The notes beneath the pieces were generated by a model, which was not told the origin of the DNA, searched no databases, and was given only the letters and a program-made list of their open reading frames with translations. Source: Leishmania martiniquensis (lineage: Eukaryota; Euglenozoa; Kinetoplastea; Trypanosomatida; Trypanosomatidae). Taken from it: a stretch of 64,000 bases of DNA. Made by a program: the position numbers and the translations under genes. Shown piece by piece: positions 21,366 through 30,812 of this stretch. The DNA lies in NCBI RefSeq assembly GCF_017916325.1, contig NC_090164.1:911501-975500 (forward strand), given 5' to 3'. Within the stretch, counting starts at the first letter, position 1. Each line of letters opens with the position of its first letter.

Positions 21366-22159
21366 GAGATGCGATATGGTGAGTGACGTCGGATGTCTTT
21401 CGCTTTGTTTCGCTATCCGTTGTGCAGAAGTTGGGGGAGGAGAGGGAAGATAGGGGGCAGCGATGTGCGAGAGCAACGGGAGGGGGGAGGACGTGGCTGT
21501 GTGCGCGAATGAGAAGATGTGCACTTGCGTGGACTTGTGTGGCAGGACAGAGGAAAGGCTGCAGTCGAGCGACATGAAGGGCAACAGGGTGACAGCGAGA
21601 GGAGAAAGAGGTGAAAGAGGCCCGTAGACGAGGTGGAGAGGTGGCAAGAATAGCATAAGCGAGCAAGAAACGAGCACTGCAGATGTGCATGCACACGCCC
21701 AGACATACACGCGAGGGGAGAAGGCATCTTCAGCTCGCTTCGAGCCGTCCGCAACAGGGGCGTAGGGGCCCCGAATCCGTCACGCTGCCCCGCAAACTGT
21801 GCGTTGTATGTGCGTGAGGTGGGGTGGGGAGGGGCCGGAAGAAGAGAGGGGGATGGAGAGGAAGGGGGGTGGGGCAGAACCCATCCTGTGGCGAGTAGCA
21901 GGCCTACGAACGGAGGGAAGAGGGCCCGCGGCCACGGGAGAACGTACTTACGTGCGCGAGCGTAGAGAGACAGACAGACAGACATCCGGCTGTGAGAGCC
22001 GTAAAGTGCACACGGGAAAGGCTCACGAGAGAGCGACCCTGCGGAGTCGCCACCGCTGACAGGGGTAACCCTCTCTCTTTCTCATAATCATGTTCGCCAT
22101 AGCGCATGGAGTGGTTCGTCAGGGTCTGTTGGCGAAGCGAGCGCGCCAGCCGGGTGCCC
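21366..22159. other. Spacer between DTW gene and Rab GDI
   Basis: About 0.8 kb without a gene. The plus strand has GA-rich tracts near 21430-21500 and 21815-21870, which read as pyrimidine tracts on the sense strand. It is expected to hold the DTW gene's 3' UTR. Confidence 0.5.
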
Positions 22160-23959
22160 TCATGCCGCTTCCGCGCCGCTGGGCACAAAGGCAGTGGCGG
22201 TGCCATCTTCGTTCTCCGCCAGGCGCCGCGGACGCGAAAAGTCCGGCACCAAAACGGTGCGCGATACGGCAGATGGGGCGAAGGAGGGGTTACGCTCGAG
22301 CGCCGCGCGATGGCTGCGGCCCATGACATGCTCTGCCATGCGATGCCACCCAATCACGCAGTCGCAGCAGTAGCAGTAGTTCAAGACGGGCGGAAGGCGC
22401 AGACGACGGGCAGCCTCGTCCCCCAGCATTTGAGCGGCAAGGCGTTCCTGCCGGCGGGCGGCATCCTTACGACGCGCATCGTCGCGCCGGTTGCGGAATT
22501 CATCAAGAGCCTCGCCGCTCGTTGTGAAATGCGCGTCAGCGTATTTAAGAATGCACTGCGCGTCCACGAACTTCTTCATGGCATCCGAGAGCGTCCATGA
22601 TGCGCATGCCGCCTCAGCGGTGTAGCCCATGGCCCGCACGCACTGCTCTACTGCCATGCTGGTTGCCTCCAACGTGCTGACACAGGTCTCACGGGTGCGC
22701 TTGCGCAGGGCCTGAAAGAGGGACTCGTAGTCGTCGGCGATCTCGAGATAAACCCGAGGAATCGATCGGGTGATGTGGCGGTTTAACGAGAGCGCCTGAC
22801 TCCACGTGCTGTCGAGAAGGATGAGGTGTAGCTTACGTCGCCCATGTGACGCGCTGTCTGCGGCGGTGAGCGATGACGCGGGCTTGACCGCCGCGCCCTC
22901 GAAGCTGCGCTCCGTTGTCGCAGCACGTGTGCGCGGCACCGTAGCAGTCGCGTGGGCATGAGCATCATCACCACCATCGCTGCCGACATTTTCTCCGGGA
23001 GTGTGGGCCTCACCTCTCTTCCGCCCCTTAGCGCATCCGTTGCCCAGTTGGGAGCGGCAGAGGTACGCTGAGCAGATGTAGTCGTGGATGCTGACAGACC
23101 CCGAAGACGGGTAAAGGGAGACATGATAGACGCTCTGCGGACCTTCGGAGGAGCACACTGCTGGACGATGCTCCACTGGCGACAGGTGTTGCAGGTAAGC
23201 GTCGTCCTCGACGAGTCCCCAGACGCGCAAGGGTGCACCTAGGAGGTAGGCAGCTATGTGGCCCGAGTTGGTGCTGCGCATCAGCTCTTCGCTGTGCAGC
23301 AGCATGGTGACCTCCACATGCTCGTCCAGCACGTCCGCCGGCAAAGCGGTGCGGTACGTGTCGAGCTCGGCGCACATGCAAACGCTTCGAGGAAACCAGC
23401 ACCACAAGCAAATATCACGCTGATGAGCGCGCCAAAGCTGAACAGATAGCCGGCGTCGTACCGTCACGGCATGGCGATCCTCTGGCTTGGTGCTCGCGAG
23501 AAAAGCCTTCCACTCCAACGAGTCCTCCACACTGAGGTAGATCGTGGGCAGTTGTGCCGGACAGTTGGTGGAGATCGCGGCTGGATCACTGCTGAGAGTG
23601 AAGTTGTCACCAGCAGACTCCGCTGCTCCAGAGGTGGTCACGGCGTCCTGCATACCACGTACTACCTCACTGGTTGGCTTGCGCCTGTTGATGCGAATGT
23701 TGCGGCACTGCACACTCTCCTGGTGACGAGCCAGCGCCTCCTTCACCTCGTTCCAATGCTCGGAAATGCGAGCCGCCTCCTCCCTGGTGCGCGGTGGCAT
23801 CGCGGCGCGCGGCGCACCATAATGCTGCAGCCCCACGCACTCCAGCAAGCGCAGCATAGAACGCTTGTACGGGTTCCGAGCGGCCCTGCATGAGGAGATA
23901 AGCGGCTCACCGAGTTGATCCGCGGCAGCGGACGTGGAGGACGAAGCTTCAGCGGCCAT
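22160..23959 (-). CDS. DTW-domain tRNA aminocarboxypropyltransferase-like protein with zinc finger, 599 aa
   Basis: DTW-domain proteins (TapT/DTWD1/DTWD2) transfer the aminocarboxypropyl group of S-adenosylmethionine to a tRNA uridine to make acp3U. The domain's Cys cluster CLWCWFPRSVCMC is at 184-196 (Cys184, 187, 194, 196). The name motif appears as LLDSTWSQA, with DSTW at 383-386, followed by RTRETCVSTLEA, another family signature. An insert of roughly 60-80 residues rich in Ala, Thr and His lies between about 305 and 373. Beyond the domain is a highly charged helix (488-515) and a C-terminal zinc-finger-like segment with Cys529, 531, 532, 534 and His539, 543, 550, resembling a U1-type finger for RNA. 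The N-terminal 170 residues are not assignable. Length is about twice that of compact DTW proteins. The start is the first ATG, at 23959. Confidence 0.82.
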   Translation of the reverse strand: MAAEASSSTSAAADQLGEPLISSCRAARNPYKRSMLRLLECVGLQHYGAPRAAMPPRTREEAARISEHWNEVKEALARHQESVQCRNIRINRRKPTSEVVRGMQDAVTTSGAAESAGDNFTLSSDPAAISTNCPAQLPTIYLSVEDSLEWKAFLASTKPEDRHAVTVRRRLSVQLWRAHQRDICLWCWFPRSVCMCAELDTYRTALPADVLDEHVEVTMLLHSEELMRSTNSGHIAAYLLGAPLRVWGLVEDDAYLQHLSPVEHRPAVCSSEGPQSVYHVSLYPSSGSVSIHDYICSAYLCRSQLGNGCAKGRKRGEAHTPGENVGSDGGDDAHAHATATVPRTRAATTERSFEGAAVKPASSLTAADSASHGRRKLHLILLDSTWSQALSLNRHITRSIPRVYLEIADDYESLFQALRKRTRETCVSTLEATSMAVEQCVRAMGYTAEAACASWTLSDAMKKFVDAQCILKYADAHFTTSGEALDEFRNRRDDARRKDAARRQERLAAQMLGDEAARRLRLPPVLNYCYCCDCVIGWHRMAEHVMGRSHRAALERNPSFAPSAVSRTVLVPDFSRPRRLAENEDGTATAFVPSGAEAA

Positions 23960-24855
23960 GCGTCGTTAGCGCAGCGCGTTGCTCGCCCGAGATAGCCGTA
24001 TACTGTGCACTGCAGAGAGCCGTGACAGGAACGCTGCAGTCTTAGGCTTGAACAGGGTACTTGAGGCCGTTGTGTGTCGAGAGAGAGCCGTGCGTGGCAG
24101 TACCTTTTCAACTGTGCGCGTCCCCGTGGCTCGTCACAGAGAGAGGGGAGCAGAGGAAGGAGGAAGACCGACGGCGGACGAAGAAGCTTCCACATTTGCC
24201 TTGCCGCAAGAGAGCGGAAAGCGTGGGCAGACCCACAGACAGGGCGGAAGTTGTGAGACCGATGAGCACACCGGGTCACAGCGCACAGTCACGACAAAGT
24301 GAGCCGCATAGCGCGGGGTTCGTCACAGCGTCTGCGTACGCCGGGTTTACCAGTCTCGCCGCTGCTAGAGCCGACGCTTTGGAATGCAGTCACCAAGAAA
24401 ATGGTGCGTCACCAGCAACGCCCGATAGACATATGAATGCCCGTATGCACATGAAGACGCTTGAGTCAGACCTCTGCTCCACGACTCGATCCGCTCGGCA
24501 GGTGCCGATGTTGCTCCCAACTCATCTCCTCACCTATACTCCCACCTTCTTTTCTTCTTTGGAGGATACGCGCATCGTTGCGCTGTGGAGGGCCTTGGTG
24601 ACAATCTGGCGTATAGAAGCGCCAACACACACATAAACAGAACACACAATGACTCGAGAATCTAGTGAGCCCCCAATTTAAGGAAGCGCGAAAACGAATT
24701 TGTGAAGCGAATAAGAACAAATGAGTCGAGTGGCGGCAGCCTCGCGCCACACACACATAAATAAAAGCGCAGAGAGAGAGGCGCACAAGCGTGCGTGGCG
24801 TGCGCATCAAGGCACCATCTCTCGCTCTCGCTATTTCCCCCCTCCTTTCCCCTCT
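23960..24855. other. Spacer between zinc-finger gene and DTW gene
   Basis: About 0.9 kb without a supported gene. No long near-identical repeat is seen. It probably contains the zinc-finger gene's 3' UTR and the DTW gene's splice acceptor, which I could not place with confidence. Confidence 0.45.
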
Positions 24856-26472
24856 TCATTCCACGAGATCTGTGATCCCCTTTCCGTGGCATGCAGGACA
24901 CAGGCCTCTTCTCGTGCGGCGACAGCGTTTGAGGCGCGTGGCAAGCGAAGCTTCCCACTCGTGCCCGCACCCGGCGCACAGCCACCACACCTTCGTCTTC
25001 GTGTCTGTCGGCGACACTTGCTCCATACTCAAGTCACCGTTCTTTAGCGGATGCCACTCCTGCAGCACGAAGCTCTCCTCCGATGCCAGCTCATCAGCCG
25101 ATCGAGAATGCAGCAACGCGCAAGACGGGCAACGGACCTTGTCCATGACCCGGTCCTTCACGCGAGCGGCGTAGCTCTCGCGGCACATTGGGCAGTTCCA
25201 AAAGACACTCTGCTTGCTGTCCGAGGCGATCTCCTCGGGCCTCAGGAAGGGGTTGTTGCGACTGCCATCCCACAGCTGCAGCAGATCGGGCCGCACCTTC
25301 GCCAAAGTCAGCGTCCGGTTCGCAGCGCATCGAGGGCACTCGTTCTTGAGAATGCACCGCACAAACACACCGCTACGCCACACGTGGTCGCACTTGGCGC
25401 AGCGCCACGCCGCCACCACCGCTGAGTCCGTCATTACTTCGCTCGCAGGGGTTGCATTGGCACCGTCGCCGACAGCAGCGTACTCAGCCGCCAATTCTGG
25501 GAACGCGTGGGCCAAGTAGCGGCTGGCCATCTCCTCATCAATGGTCGCCGAGTCTACCGCACGCTGATCGCTCGCGACAGAAGATGGCGTGCCGGTTCCG
25601 TCGGCGTCGCCGGCGCCCGTTTCCGCGTCTGACTTCTTGAACCCACCATGTCGCGACCACCGAGTCACCGCGGCGCCACACTCTTCATCCTCTTCAAGAG
25701 CACCGTCTAAGCGCGTCTCCGCGTCACTGCCTCTGCATTGTCTGCTGTTGCCCCTCTCGAGCTCATCAAGGTCATAAGAATCGTCCTCTGCGGTAGCGCA
25801 GATGGGGTCCTCGGTGGGAGGCTCTGCAAGCTCGCCACCACCGCCGCCGACATCCTCGTCGATGGCATCCGTTTCCTCCGCGCCACCGCGCTCCGCAGTT
25901 TCGGCAAGTTGCCGAGTGCTGCCGCGGCCGCGTCTTGCGGGGGCACGCGAGTGCTTCTGTCTTGACGAAGGGAATGCGCACAGCCTCTCGTCGTCTACCG
26001 CCTTTTCTTCGGTCACCCACTCCGCTGCCCCATCTGGTGAACGACTACCTCGATCAAAAAGCCCCAAGGGCTCCGCGAGGCGCTCATCCGCTTCCAAAGA
26101 GTTGGGTAACAATGAGGATGACCTCTGCATGGCAGAGACGGGGGTCGCCTGCGCTCGCGATCTTGACGATGCTGTCATCCTCCCACCAGCAGCGCCCTTC
26201 TCCGCCTTCGCCTCGGCTCCTCTTTTGGCGCCTCGGGCCTTGCTGGCGCGACCCGCCGCACTCCCAGAGCGACGCGCTTGCGACAGCGCAACGACACCAC
26301 CGTCCCTGAGGACGGTCTGCGGCCTGCGCGTCGTCAAGCTGGGGCAGCACCTCCACTGAAGCAATGCGGCTGAAGAGTGGAGAGCGGCGCGTGCCATAAA
26401 AGAGGCGGGTTGGTGATGGTGCTCGATGCAGCGACGTGCAACTCTTCGTGCGGCACAGGAAGGGCGCCACAT
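24856..26472 (-). CDS. Treble-clef zinc-finger (DUF4379-type) protein, probably mitochondrial, 538 aa
   Basis: The C-terminal third (about 354-538) holds three consecutive units of the treble-clef/zinc-ribbon type Pfam lists as DUF4379. Cys pairs are 358/361 with 379/382, 427/430 with 448/451, and 499/502 with 525/528. The spacers contain the family pattern of a Leu-x-x-x-Trp segment (LLQLWDG, VLQEWHP) and a WWxCxxCGHEW-like element. The N-terminus, MWRPSCAARRVARRC and onward, is rich in Arg, Ala and Ser without acidic residues until after residue 50, as expected of a mitochondrial presequence. Residues about 60-350 are acidic, low-complexity and probably disordered. Related kinetoplastid proteins occur in mitochondrial ribosomal or RNA-processing assemblies, but a precise role cannot be read from the sequence. 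The start is the first ATG, supported by a splice signal. Confidence 0.85.
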   Translation of the reverse strand: MWRPSCAARRVARRCIEHHHQPASFMARAALHSSAALLQWRCCPSLTTRRPQTVLRDGGVVALSQARRSGSAAGRASKARGAKRGAEAKAEKGAAGGRMTASSRSRAQATPVSAMQRSSSLLPNSLEADERLAEPLGLFDRGSRSPDGAAEWVTEEKAVDDERLCAFPSSRQKHSRAPARRGRGSTRQLAETAERGGAEETDAIDEDVGGGGGELAEPPTEDPICATAEDDSYDLDELERGNSRQCRGSDAETRLDGALEEDEECGAAVTRWSRHGGFKKSDAETGAGDADGTGTPSSVASDQRAVDSATIDEEMASRYLAHAFPELAAEYAAVGDGANATPASEVMTDSAVVAAWRCAKCDHVWRSGVFVRCILKNECPRCAANRTLTLAKVRPDLLQLWDGSRNNPFLRPEEIASDSKQSVFWNCPMCRESYAARVKDRVMDKVRCPSCALLHSRSADELASEESFVLQEWHPLKNGDLSMEQVSPTDTKTKVWWLCAGCGHEWEASLATRLKRCRRTRRGLCPACHGKGITDLVE

Positions 26473-26590
26473 GGCTTACGAGGGCGCGCCTCGCTCACTC
26501 GATGTTCCCTCTTTGTGCTGTACACTTTTTTGTCGCTGTGCGACAGGTATTACGCATCTCTGAAGAGACCTTTTAAAAGAGGGAGAGTGA
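26473..26590 (-). promoter_or_regulatory. Likely spliced-leader acceptor for the zinc-finger gene
   Basis: On the minus strand CACTCTCCCTCTTTTAAAAG and then GTCTCTTCAG precede the gene. The second AG (26561-26560) gives an 87-nt 5' UTR. Confidence 0.5.
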
Positions 26591-27847
26591 AGGGGCAACG
26601 GACCGCTCACCGCTGGCGTGGCCGTCTCCTGAATGCGCCAAGTGCGAAACAACCGCAGAAAGTGAGATGAGCGTGTGACCACTGTAGAGAGGCACCACTC
26701 GCGTCATGGACGCCTCTTTCTTCTCTTTCGCTGTCTGCTGCGCAGTACGCATGCACGCGATAGGGGTGTAAGTGCCGTGCGGGTCATTACGTCGTGAGGA
26801 GAAGGAGTCGGGGAACAAAATACAACGGCATTCCCAGCGGTGGTGTGGGGCAGATCGCCAAGTTCGGTAGTGAAGCGGACGCACGACACGAGTCAGAGGA
26901 GAGAGGTGAAGGCACAAGGTGGAGACGCTCGAGAGCACATGGCCCACCACTTGCAATGCATGCGGGATCGACTCACAGAAGCTGCGCATTTCGCCTGCTC
27001 CTTCTCTCGCCTCCCACCCTCACTTCTCCATGGCCCCGCCAGCGAATGCACCGCCATCAGCCGCGGTTGCAGACTGGGCCCTAAAGCAAAGCGAGTTGAG
27101 AGGGGTGCCGTTCGAAAAAAAAAAGGGAGCGGGCGCAGGTCAACGTCGAAGATGCCGTTCGGAAAGGAAAGAGCAGCAACGAGCAGAAAAAAAAGAGTAC
27201 AAGAGGGCCTTCGCCACTGTCCTGCCCACCGTCACCCGCCATGCCAACAACAAAAATGCAGCAGAGAGGCAAACAAAAAACGAAACAGAGTGACCAGAGA
27301 CTGCACGGCACCGCCGCAGTGGACGCGGAGATGAGTGGACAGGTCACGGTCGAAAATGGGCCAGTCAACAAGCAGATGCGCGAGCAGGGTGACGTGTGAT
27401 TGAGGGACGGAGGCCACGTTATCGACATAAGGGAAGCAGAGAGAGAGAACAAGACGCGTCACGCAGCGCCCACACGGCAGGAAGCAGTAACGCACAGCTC
27501 AACATGTCGCCTTCACCCACGATACACTCAGATACACCTCGCAGGACCTACGGTACACATCCGTGGACTCAGGACACCCAAAACGTTAAGCGAATGAATA
27601 GGAAGAGAAGAGGTAGCGTACCGATGACGCCTAGCAAAGCAGCGCAGCGCTACATGGGGGTGCACCTCCGTAACCGTTTAGGCCTCGCCGTCAAGCGACA
27701 TCTGTGCGCCTGGAGACCCACCTAAAAATCACAGACATCAGCGCCTCCCTTTTCTCTCGGTAAGATGCTCATCTTCGTTTTGGTATCGTCATTTCGCCTT
27801 CGCCGATGACACCGTCAGAAGCTTTTCCGTAGGCCTCACCTCGGTGG
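26591..27847. other. Spacer without a gene (surface-protein 3' side)
   Basis: About 1.25 kb between the zinc-finger gene and repeat C1. A-rich homopolymers occur at 27115-27125 and 27186-27196. The frames here have no recognisable domain. Confidence 0.45.
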
Positions 27848-28344
27848 GCGCGGCGCCCCAGCCTCTGCGTGCGGGGAGAGGCCTAGCAGCTCCGCTCCCC
27901 TCTGATTTCCACCCCGCCCCATGCCGTGAGTCGCTTCTGGTGCTGATAGGGTGTGCAGCGCGCCCAGCGTGGCGAAGGCCCGCGCGATTCACCGCAGCGG
28001 ACGGCTGCGCTCGATCCCTGCATGGTGTTGCGTCGGAGCCACCCGCGGCAGCCAGCACACGTGCGGCATCCGCATGATGTGCAGGGTGCCAGCGTGGCCC
28101 GACCTTGTGTCTCTCTCTCATTTTCTCTCTCGCGGCCCTCGCTCTGCCTAGCGGTGTGTGCATTTGGGGAAGGGGGGAGCCTGCACGGCGGGCGGTGCGT
28201 GGAGCTGGAGGCGGAGGCCGTGCTGGGGTGGCGGAGCCGATGGCACTGCAGCCGCGCGTGCCCCTACGGCAGCTTGGCGGCACGGGGGCGCGGTGGGCCA
28301 GCGGGAGGCCGGGGGCGGGGAGGGGCGCAACGGAGCCTCACCGA
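27848..28344 (+). repeat. Repeat C, copy 1 (inverted pair with 45251-45747)
   Basis: These 497 bases match the reverse complement of 45251-45747 end to end with no gap and no difference that I could find. Flanks diverge immediately on both sides. GC-rich, it contains a central C/T-rich patch (28108-28132) and no recognisable protein domain. It sits in the 3' spacer of the large surface-protein gene. SIDER-type retroposon identity is inferred. Confidence 0.9.
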
Positions 28345-30812
28345 AGTGTGGCGTTGCAGATAGTGGGCGCCACTGAAGCGATTCCCTTTTTGCGAGCAGC
28401 GGGTGTCGCGCTTTGGCTTGGCGCTCGGAAAACGAGGCGCGAAGCGGATCTGCCGCGTTGACGTTCGGTCGCTGCGGCGCCTCGAAATGCGTGCTCGAGG
28501 TGTGCGGCCAGTGGCATCCTTTGTTCTTACCCAGACGGCGACAGCCGATACAGAGAGAACGAACCGGCAAAGGCGGACAACTCCCCGCCGCGGGCGCCTT
28601 CACGGCAAGCCCTCAAGAAGGGCAACGAGAAGAAGCGTAGATGGAAGCAGCCGCAGCGCGTCAAGTGCGTAGGCTGGAGAGAAGGTCGCGCATAGAGATC
28701 GAGAGGAAGCGGCGGATGAGTCTCCATGCAGTCACATCTGTTTCGCGCTGGCGATGATGGCCGTAGATACATCTATGCGGATGTCTATACGTATATATGT
28801 ATACGCATATGTAAATGGAAGGGCGTGAAGAAGCTGAGGTCGACACACACACGCACGCACAGGTGAGCTAAAGCAGTGCCTCCATCGAGAGAAAACCGTC
28901 ACCCGCACCGCCAAGAGCACCCTCAACGAGAGACTGACGAAGGTGACACGGCATAGGAGAAAAAGGGGGGAAGAAGCGGCGCGCAAGGCGCTAGGCGTAC
29001 CTCAGACACGTCCACAACACGACAGAGACACGCAGGCCGAAGGAGGCCGATCGATGTGAGCAGCGGACCAGACTGAAAAATGGCGATAGAAAAAGCGAGG
29101 ACGAGGTGGGAGGCGGTGGTACGGAGAGTGAAATATCGACGAGGAAAGGCGAGAGGAGGAGGGAACGACGGCAAATGGCGCCCAGGAGGGACGACGACCG
29201 TGGGTGCGGTGCCGCTCATTCACAACTTAGCCAAAGCCTGGATGCAGGGACGGGTACCCGCGCACATGTCACTGTAGGCAGCGGCTGCTCAGCATGCGAC
29301 GGGGGAGTAAGTAAAAAGAAGCGGCGCTGTCCATCATTCCTTTGCGTATGGACGTCAGTGCGCCACGGTGTGCTTTTTTTTTTGCGCGATGGCCCCGCTC
29401 GTGAAGCATCGCCGTGGCCTCGCTACCATCTCACGCTTGAAGAGAGGCAGAGAGGTGTGCGCCTTTTTGGTGGTGCTGTAGGTTCCTCACGCAGGTACGC
29501 CAACGCGCACTGCCGTGTGCATGAGTATCGCTTACTCACTCTCATCCATGCCGTACAATCTGACTCTCATCATCGGCTCGCCTTCTCTCTCTCTTTCCAT
29601 TTCTAAGTATCCGCCGCCTCACTCTCGCTATTTCATTGACTTGCGTGCAACTGCTTTTCCCTCTCCTCCACCCCACGACGCCCTGCTCGCTGTTGTTGCA
29701 TTGGCAGCTCGGCAAGCCGCCCACAGTGCCCTTACACGCCGCGCCTCATCACGTACATCTACGGAGAGAAAGAGGGGTACTCAAGCGCACCTCGTCCAAC
29801 GCGGCGCGCGCAGCTTGCATCCCGATTCCTGCCTTCTTCGCCTCCATCCTTGGCAGACGCGTATGCCTGCTCGGCATTCCATTAGTAATGAGCTGCCAAA
29901 AAAAGGGAGGGAAGAGGAGAACTGCCATCCCCGACATCACAGGGGGTCGCTGGCACCATGCAGAGAGAGAGAGAGTGCGCATCATAACGGAGAACGGTCC
30001 ACAAACAGACATTATATATATAAGGGGGCATAAGATGGGCACGGACATCGATTCGAGATCCGCCGCCTCCGCGAAGGACCTGCTTCAACGCTCAAGGTGC
30101 CCAAGCGCTATGGCACACAAACGCCATAGCAACCAGCATAGATGCCCCGCACACGCCCACACACCCATCAAAAAGAAAGGGCGCAACGGGTGCTCGCCCA
30201 CGTAAAACAGACAGACGCGGGTACGTCAATGCAGGATGACACCTGTCTCCGCCCCTGCCGCAGAGACTGAAACTCCGCCGCATCCCCAGAGTAACAAAAA
30301 AAAGCCCCTAAGAAGCCCCTTGTTTCATCTCAAGACCTCTTCGCCGAATGTGCTGCCTCCTCCTTTGCGCTGCACCCTCGCTTCACCATTTTTAGCTCGC
30401 CCACCCATCGCACATGTAACCACAGCTCTGCTCACACGTCACCGCCACCCCCCTGCAGAAACCGTTTCTCACACCAGCGCAGAAAGAAGTCGATACACAG
30501 GAAAAGGATACCGGCAAGGGGAGATAGAGAGGGAGGGGAGAGGGGGGGAAACTTTTCTAACGTTGCGTTACCCTCCCCATATTCCTTCGCCGCCTCTTCT
30601 TAGGCTCGCCTTCACTCCGCCTTCCCCTCTCTCCCTCCCCAACCTCTCCTCAACGCCAGTTGCTGCTACTGCAATGATCGGCAAATCCACTCCGCTATCG
30701 AGCACTAGTGAGGTGTCGGCGCACTGCCACTTCTACGCAATGAGGTGCCTCACGCAGCCTCCAGCATCGTACGCACATGTGCGTCCTTCTTTTTCGGCCG
30801 CCTCATAAGCTC
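28345..30812. other. Spacer without a gene (surface-protein 3' side)
   Basis: About 2.5 kb. A pyrimidine/purine mosaic with TA-rich bits at 28778-28810 and 30012-30021. A plus-strand frame at 30236-30808 is Pro/Ser/Thr-rich and looks compositional. No gene is supported; it is probably the 3' UTR of the surface-protein mRNA. Confidence 0.45.

Noticed and set aside
30236..30808. Plus-strand frame of 190 codons downstream of the surface-protein gene
   Set aside because: Pro/Ser/Thr-rich, opposite to all real genes, with no domain; it is a by-product of C/T-rich sequence.
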